This document shows positions 60,628 to 64,000 of a stretch of 64,000 bases of DNA, in pieces. The DNA is from Bacillota bacterium (GTDB lineage Bacteria > Bacillota > Clostridia > Acetivibrionales > DTU013). The position numbers and the translations under genes were made by a program. Position 1 is the stretch's first letter, and the number at the start of each line of letters is the position of its first letter. The notes beneath the pieces were generated by a model. That model saw only the letters and a list, made by a program, of their open reading frames with translations, did no database searches and was not told where the DNA came from. The stretch covers positions 1 to 64,000 of the forward strand of contig JAEZRE010000002.1 of the NCBI GenBank assembly GCA_023412915.1, read 5' to 3'.

Positions 60628-62808
60628 TTATACGCCGGACAGCTCGGAAGCCGTAGCTGCAAGATCCTTTATTCCAACCGAAGCTTCTGCTATGCTATTG
60701 GCGGCATTTTGAGAACTGACCGCAATATCCCTTGTCCTCTCGGTGATCAGGCTTACCTTTTCAGCCGCCGCAACAACGGCATTTGAAATATTCCCTGAAA
60801 CGGCCGACTGTTCTGAAACAGCAGCCGCAATGGTATTGGTTATGCTGGTCATCTCATCTATGACCTCCAGTATGGTTCCCATCGCGCATACTGCGTTGGA
60901 CATATTGTTTTGCATCACTTCGATCTGCTGACTGATTTCTTCGGTCGACTCTGCAGTCTGCCTTGCCAATTCCTTGACTTCTCCCGCTACGACGGCAAAG
61001 CCCTTTCCGGCCTCGCCTGCGCCGGCTGCTTCGATTGCGGCGTTCAGCGCCAGCATGTTCGTTTGGTCCGCGATATCGTTTATAACCTTAACTATCTTGC
61101 CTATCTGCTTGGACGAGGTATTAAGTATGTCTATGATCCGATTGGTGTCCTTTGCCTTCGCTTCCGCGTCGGTAGTGATGTTTTTCGAGCGTCCGCAGTT
61201 CTGACTGATTTCATTGAGAGATATGTTGATTTCCTTCATAGCCAGAACGACGCTGTTTACCGAGGTTGAGACATCCTTTGTGAAGTTGGCGACATTGTTG
61301 GTATTGTCTGCAATTCCATCCACTATGCCATTGACCTGCTCTATCCCAAGAGAGGTCTTCGCGGAAGCGTCCGCGAGGCGCCTGATGATGGTCTCGATAT
61401 CCTGAGATTTTTTAAGTCTTTCCTCGCTCAACAGCTTAACCTCTTCAAGCACATCGTTGATTTCCCTATTCTTCTCTTCGAGCGCCTTGTTGTTCAGCTC
61501 GAGACTCTCTCTCTCGAGATTGGTCTCATGCCTGTTATAATCAATACAGTTGGATATATTGTTCAAACCGTTGAAAACCGCCTGTACCATTTCCCTGCAC
61601 GTATTGTAGCCGCAGGCGGAACAGTTGAGCTCCTTCTCGCGTTTCGTATGTTTGTGCATGCTCTCGAATATTTCGTTATACTGTTCTTCGCTCGGAATCT
61701 TCAGTTTCTCAATCTGCAGACTCGTGTTGTAATTTCTTATGAAATCATTGAGTTTTAGCGTTTTATCAAAATATTTATACAGCCAATCTATCTTTTTCGT
61801 CAGTTTACCGCCCTTTTCCCTGAGCTTTTCAGTTTTTAGCCTGTTCATCTGGAAGTCGGCGTCGTCAGCCATGATTTCCTTCGCTGTGGCCGTACCGATA
61901 TTGCAGCCGTGAGAACAGTTAAGGATGTCGACAAGCAGCGGAACCGGTTTGTTGTTTTTCAGCCTCTCAGCGTATTCGTCAAGATAGCCGTAAGCATTCT
62001 CATGACCTTCAACCTGTCTGATCCAGGCGCCCTCGACCCTGGCCTCGACATTTTCCCTCAGGCCGCCGGGCCTGCTGAACAGCAGACCCAGGCTGCAGCC
62101 CAGATCCTCGAACGGCGCCTTTGAAAAATGCGAAAGGTCGACTTTGTTTCTCTCTAGATATTCGTTCAGTTTCTTGAAGGTCAGATTATACTTTATATAA
62201 TTGTTGGAATTGGGATCACTGATCTCGTTGATTTTTGCGATACAGGGCGATAAAAACGCTATATCGCTGAAAACATTGGCATAACGCTTGAGGTACACCG
62301 CGGTGCACATCATTGGGCTATGAACGGGCGCCAGACTGCGTACCAGTTCGGGCTTGTACTTTTCTATGTAGCTGACTATCGCGGGACAAGGCTGTGCTAT
62401 GACCGAGGACAGATTCTTTTCCTTTATCGCCTTGAGGTAGGCCCACGTGGTTATATCGGCTCCAAAGGATACGTCATAGATGACGTCCACGCCTTTTGAT
62501 TTAAGAAAACCGAACAGATTCTCATAATTATTGAAATTTACCCTGGCCGAAGGCGCTGCGATAACTGAAATCTTTTTCCCTTTTCCGAGAGCTTCGAAAA
62601 AGGCTTCAGTATCGTCTCTGTAGTCTCTTGCCTTATGATCGCATACCTCTATGCATTTACCGCACAGCACACATTTTTCCGGATTAACCCTGACTTTTGT
62701 TTCACCGCCTGAAGTATAGGAGATATTCGCATCGACTACCAGACAATTCCTGATACACTTGTTGCAACCTACGCAATTTTCTTCCTTTACATAAATCACG
62801 TTTTCCAT
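60628..62808 (-). CDS. [FeFe]-hydrogenase-like H-cluster domain fused to an MCP signalling domain
   Basis: 726 residues from the ATG at 62808 (GGAGG nine bases before; ATG at 62817 directly abuts it). Two [4Fe-4S] motifs come first (Cys12, 15, 18, 22; Cys46, 49, 52, 56). The hydrogenase large-subunit domain has QPCP (Cys141), SPCIAK (Cys189, Lys192) and NCSHGC (Cys298, Cys302). These match the four H-cluster ligands, while the usual proton-relay Cys before Cys141 is Pro. A CxxCGxxxC...C iron-sulfur motif follows (Cys396, 399, 404, 421), then a coiled coil and the MCP tip (~578-612). No membrane segment is present, so it is a soluble receptor, probably for H2, redox state or CO/O2. Confidence 0.93.
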   Translation of the reverse strand: MENVIYVKEENCVGCNKCIRNCLVVDANISYTSGGETKVRVNPEKCVLCGKCIEVCDHKARDYRDDTEAFFEALGKGKKISVIAAPSARVNFNNYENLFGFLKSKGVDVIYDVSFGADITTWAYLKAIKEKNLSSVIAQPCPAIVSYIEKYKPELVRSLAPVHSPMMCTAVYLKRYANVFSDIAFLSPCIAKINEISDPNSNNYIKYNLTFKKLNEYLERNKVDLSHFSKAPFEDLGCSLGLLFSRPGGLRENVEARVEGAWIRQVEGHENAYGYLDEYAERLKNNKPVPLLVDILNCSHGCNIGTATAKEIMADDADFQMNRLKTEKLREKGGKLTKKIDWLYKYFDKTLKLNDFIRNYNTSLQIEKLKIPSEEQYNEIFESMHKHTKREKELNCSACGYNTCREMVQAVFNGLNNISNCIDYNRHETNLERESLELNNKALEEKNREINDVLEEVKLLSEERLKKSQDIETIIRRLADASAKTSLGIEQVNGIVDGIADNTNNVANFTKDVSTSVNSVVLAMKEINISLNEISQNCGRSKNITTDAEAKAKDTNRIIDILNTSSKQIGKIVKVINDIADQTNMLALNAAIEAAGAGEAGKGFAVVAGEVKELARQTAESTEEISQQIEVMQNNMSNAVCAMGTILEVIDEMTSITNTIAAAVSEQSAVSGNISNAVVAAAEKVSLITERTRDIAVSSQNAANSIAEASVGIKDLAATASELSGV

Positions 62809-62860
62809 TGATATCATCCTCCGGCTAAATATTCATGACTGATTTTATACGGTCCCGCGT

Positions 62861-64000
62861 TTATATTCTGAATTGCCCGGCAATTACCTTCAGTTCCTGG
62901 GCCGCCTCCGACAGCGCCCTCGCTGAATTACTTGTTTTAATGGAGGTATCGGTGATTTCCATGGACGTCTTGCTCAGCTCCTGCATGTTGCAGGAGATAT
63001 CAGTTGTCCCCTGTGATATTTCATATGAGGTATTGGTGATGTCCTGTATCTTTTTATAGGTTTTTGAAGAATTCTCGGCTGCAACCCCGGAATCAACGGA
63101 TAATTTGCCTGACGCAGCCGCGATATCCCTGGCTCCGTCTGCGGCCTCATTCAGCGCTTCAGTCACGCTGCGTGCGCTGGAAGCAATCTCGCCTATATCG
63201 TTCGTGATATGGCTGGACTTCTCGGCAGCCTTCAGCACGGCGCTCGTGATCCCTCCCATTATTGCAGTCTGTTCGGTAACAGCGGCGGCAATTGTATTCG
63301 TAATCACTGTTATTTCCTTGATTACGTCGTTGATGGTACCGACTGCCTTTACGGCCCCGGACATATTCTCCTGCATGGCCTCGATCTGCTCGCTTATTTC
63401 GTCCGTGGCCTCCGCGGTTTGTTTTGCAAGCTCCTTTACCTCGTTGGCAACCACAGCGAAGCCCTTACCTGCCTCGCCGGCGCCTGCGGCTTCGATCGCC
63501 GCATTCAATGCCAGCATATTCGTCTGGTCCGCAATATCATTGATAACATTTACGATTTTGCCTATTTGCCTCGATGACTCGTCGAGCCTGCTGATGATCG
63601 AATTCGTATCCTTCGCGTTCAGCTGGGCGTCGGAAGTGATGTGCGTGGAACGTTCGCAATTTTTACTGATCTCGTTAAGCGAAAGGTTTATTTCCTTTAC
63701 CGCCGTCGCTACACTGTTGACCGAAGCCGACACATCCCTTGCCGACTCCGAAACGTTGTTGACGCTTCCCGACATAAGGCCGGCTATATCTGCAACGTGC
63801 CCGACAGCCGACGAAGTTTGCTGCGAGACTGAAGCCAGGTCTACGGTAGTATCGGATATGCTTACCACTGATGACGCAACAGCCTGCATGCTGTTGCTGG
63901 CTTCCGACAGGGCCGACGCCGTTTCTTCCAAGCTTGCCGCTATTGCTTCTATAGTGGAATTCACATTGCCGGTCTTTTCATTAGTTTCCCTGCTGGTGAC
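62861..64000 (-). CDS. Methyl-accepting chemotaxis protein, C-terminal part (5' end outside window)
   Basis: At least 379 residues; the frame stays open to the window edge, so the GTG at 63964 is not the start. The part seen is all helical signalling domain with the tip [17 protein letters not shown] and [15 protein letters not shown], and no membrane segment. The tip has Gly (EAAGAGEAG) where the commonly conserved Arg stands in many MCPs, as does the following hydrogenase-MCP protein. Both probably signal to the CheA encoded downstream. The sensor part is unknown. The gene ends 52 bases before the hydrogenase-MCP gene. Confidence 0.93.
   Translation of the reverse strand, partial: VTSRETNEKTGNVNSTIEAIAASLEETASALSEASNSMQAVASSVVSISDTTVDLASVSQQTSSAVGHVADIAGLMSGSVNNVSESARDVSASVNSVATAVKEINLSLNEISKNCERSTHITSDAQLNAKDTNSIISRLDESSRQIGKIVNVINDIADQTNMLALNAAIEAAGAGEAGKGFAVVANEVKELAKQTAEATDEISEQIEAMQENMSGAVKAVGTINDVIKEITVITNTIAAAVTEQTAIMGGITSAVLKAAEKSSHITNDIGEIASSARSVTEALNEAADGARDIAAASGKLSVDSGVAAENSSKTYKKIQDITNTSYEISQGTTDISCNMQELSKTSMEITDTSIKTSNSARALSEAAQELKVIAGQFRI

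Noticed and set aside
1..64000. tRNA, rRNA, phage or transposase genes
   Set aside because: I looked for cloverleaf-like intergenic segments and for transposase or integrase motifs in the translated frames and found none I could support. Intergenic gaps are mostly under 350 bases.

Overview
The window looks like chromosome from an anaerobic, spore-forming, motile, sugar-degrading member of the Clostridia. Evidence: a one-chain pyruvate:ferredoxin oxidoreductase, a SpoVB-type flippase beside a Tgl-type spore-coat transglutaminase, a short DUF3787-type spore surface protein, a YesMN/ABC sugar locus with a GH2 enzyme, and an iron-hydrogenase-like chemoreceptor. The species cannot be fixed from sequence reading alone. 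No rRNA, tRNA, CRISPR array, phage or insertion sequence was seen. GC-leaning codon use produces many long antisense shadow frames.

Layout. 0-4.5 kb (+): the tail of a beta-lactamase-family hydrolase, a two-permease ABC-2 exporter with its ATPase, a MarR regulator and a nitroreductase, with a 12-bp palindrome between the last two. 4.6-8.1 kb (-): radical SAM protein, PlsC-like acyltransferase and C45-type Ntn hydrolase. 8.4-11.1 kb (+): AraC regulator and an unrecognised TIM-barrel-like protein, closed by a strong terminator. 11.2-12.5 kb (-): CheY and an unusual CheX carrying four MshEN-type half-motifs. 12.7-17 kb (+): sporulation-linked genes (two unknowns, tgl, spoVB). 16.9-24 kb (-): REC-GGDEF-EAL protein followed by two paralogous cytosolic sensor kinases with LacI-type binding domains. 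24.2-27.7 kb (+): nifJ/por. 27.8-37.8 kb (-): yesM, yesN, two sugar permeases, an Ig-domain solute-binding protein, GH2 and a UroD-family protein. 38-40.3 kb (-): spore surface protein, M24 peptidase, M15/PG-binding protein. 40.7-44.2 kb (+): two ABC-F ATPases. 44.2-53.8 kb: envelope genes (MurE-like ligase, CapA-VanX fusion, DacA-type carboxypeptidase, DUF1648 protein, MurJ/SpoVB-type flippase, FemAB transferase, D-Asp-ligase-like ATP-grasp). 54-64 kb (-): chemotaxis operon with a partial MCP, a hydrogenase-MCP fusion, CheA-REC, CheW, CheB, CheR, CheY and CheX.

How the parts may work together. Two signalling themes recur. One is chemotaxis, including a receptor whose sensory part is an [FeFe]-hydrogenase H-cluster domain. 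The other is cyclic di-GMP: a GGDEF response regulator with a degenerate EAL domain sits with cytosolic ligand-binding kinases, and a CheX protein carries what reads as a tandem c-di-GMP-binding MshEN array. The 44-54 kb region gathers enzymes that could build, flip, branch and trim a modified peptidoglycan stem peptide. These functional links are inferences; the domain assignments rest on motifs visible in the sequence.
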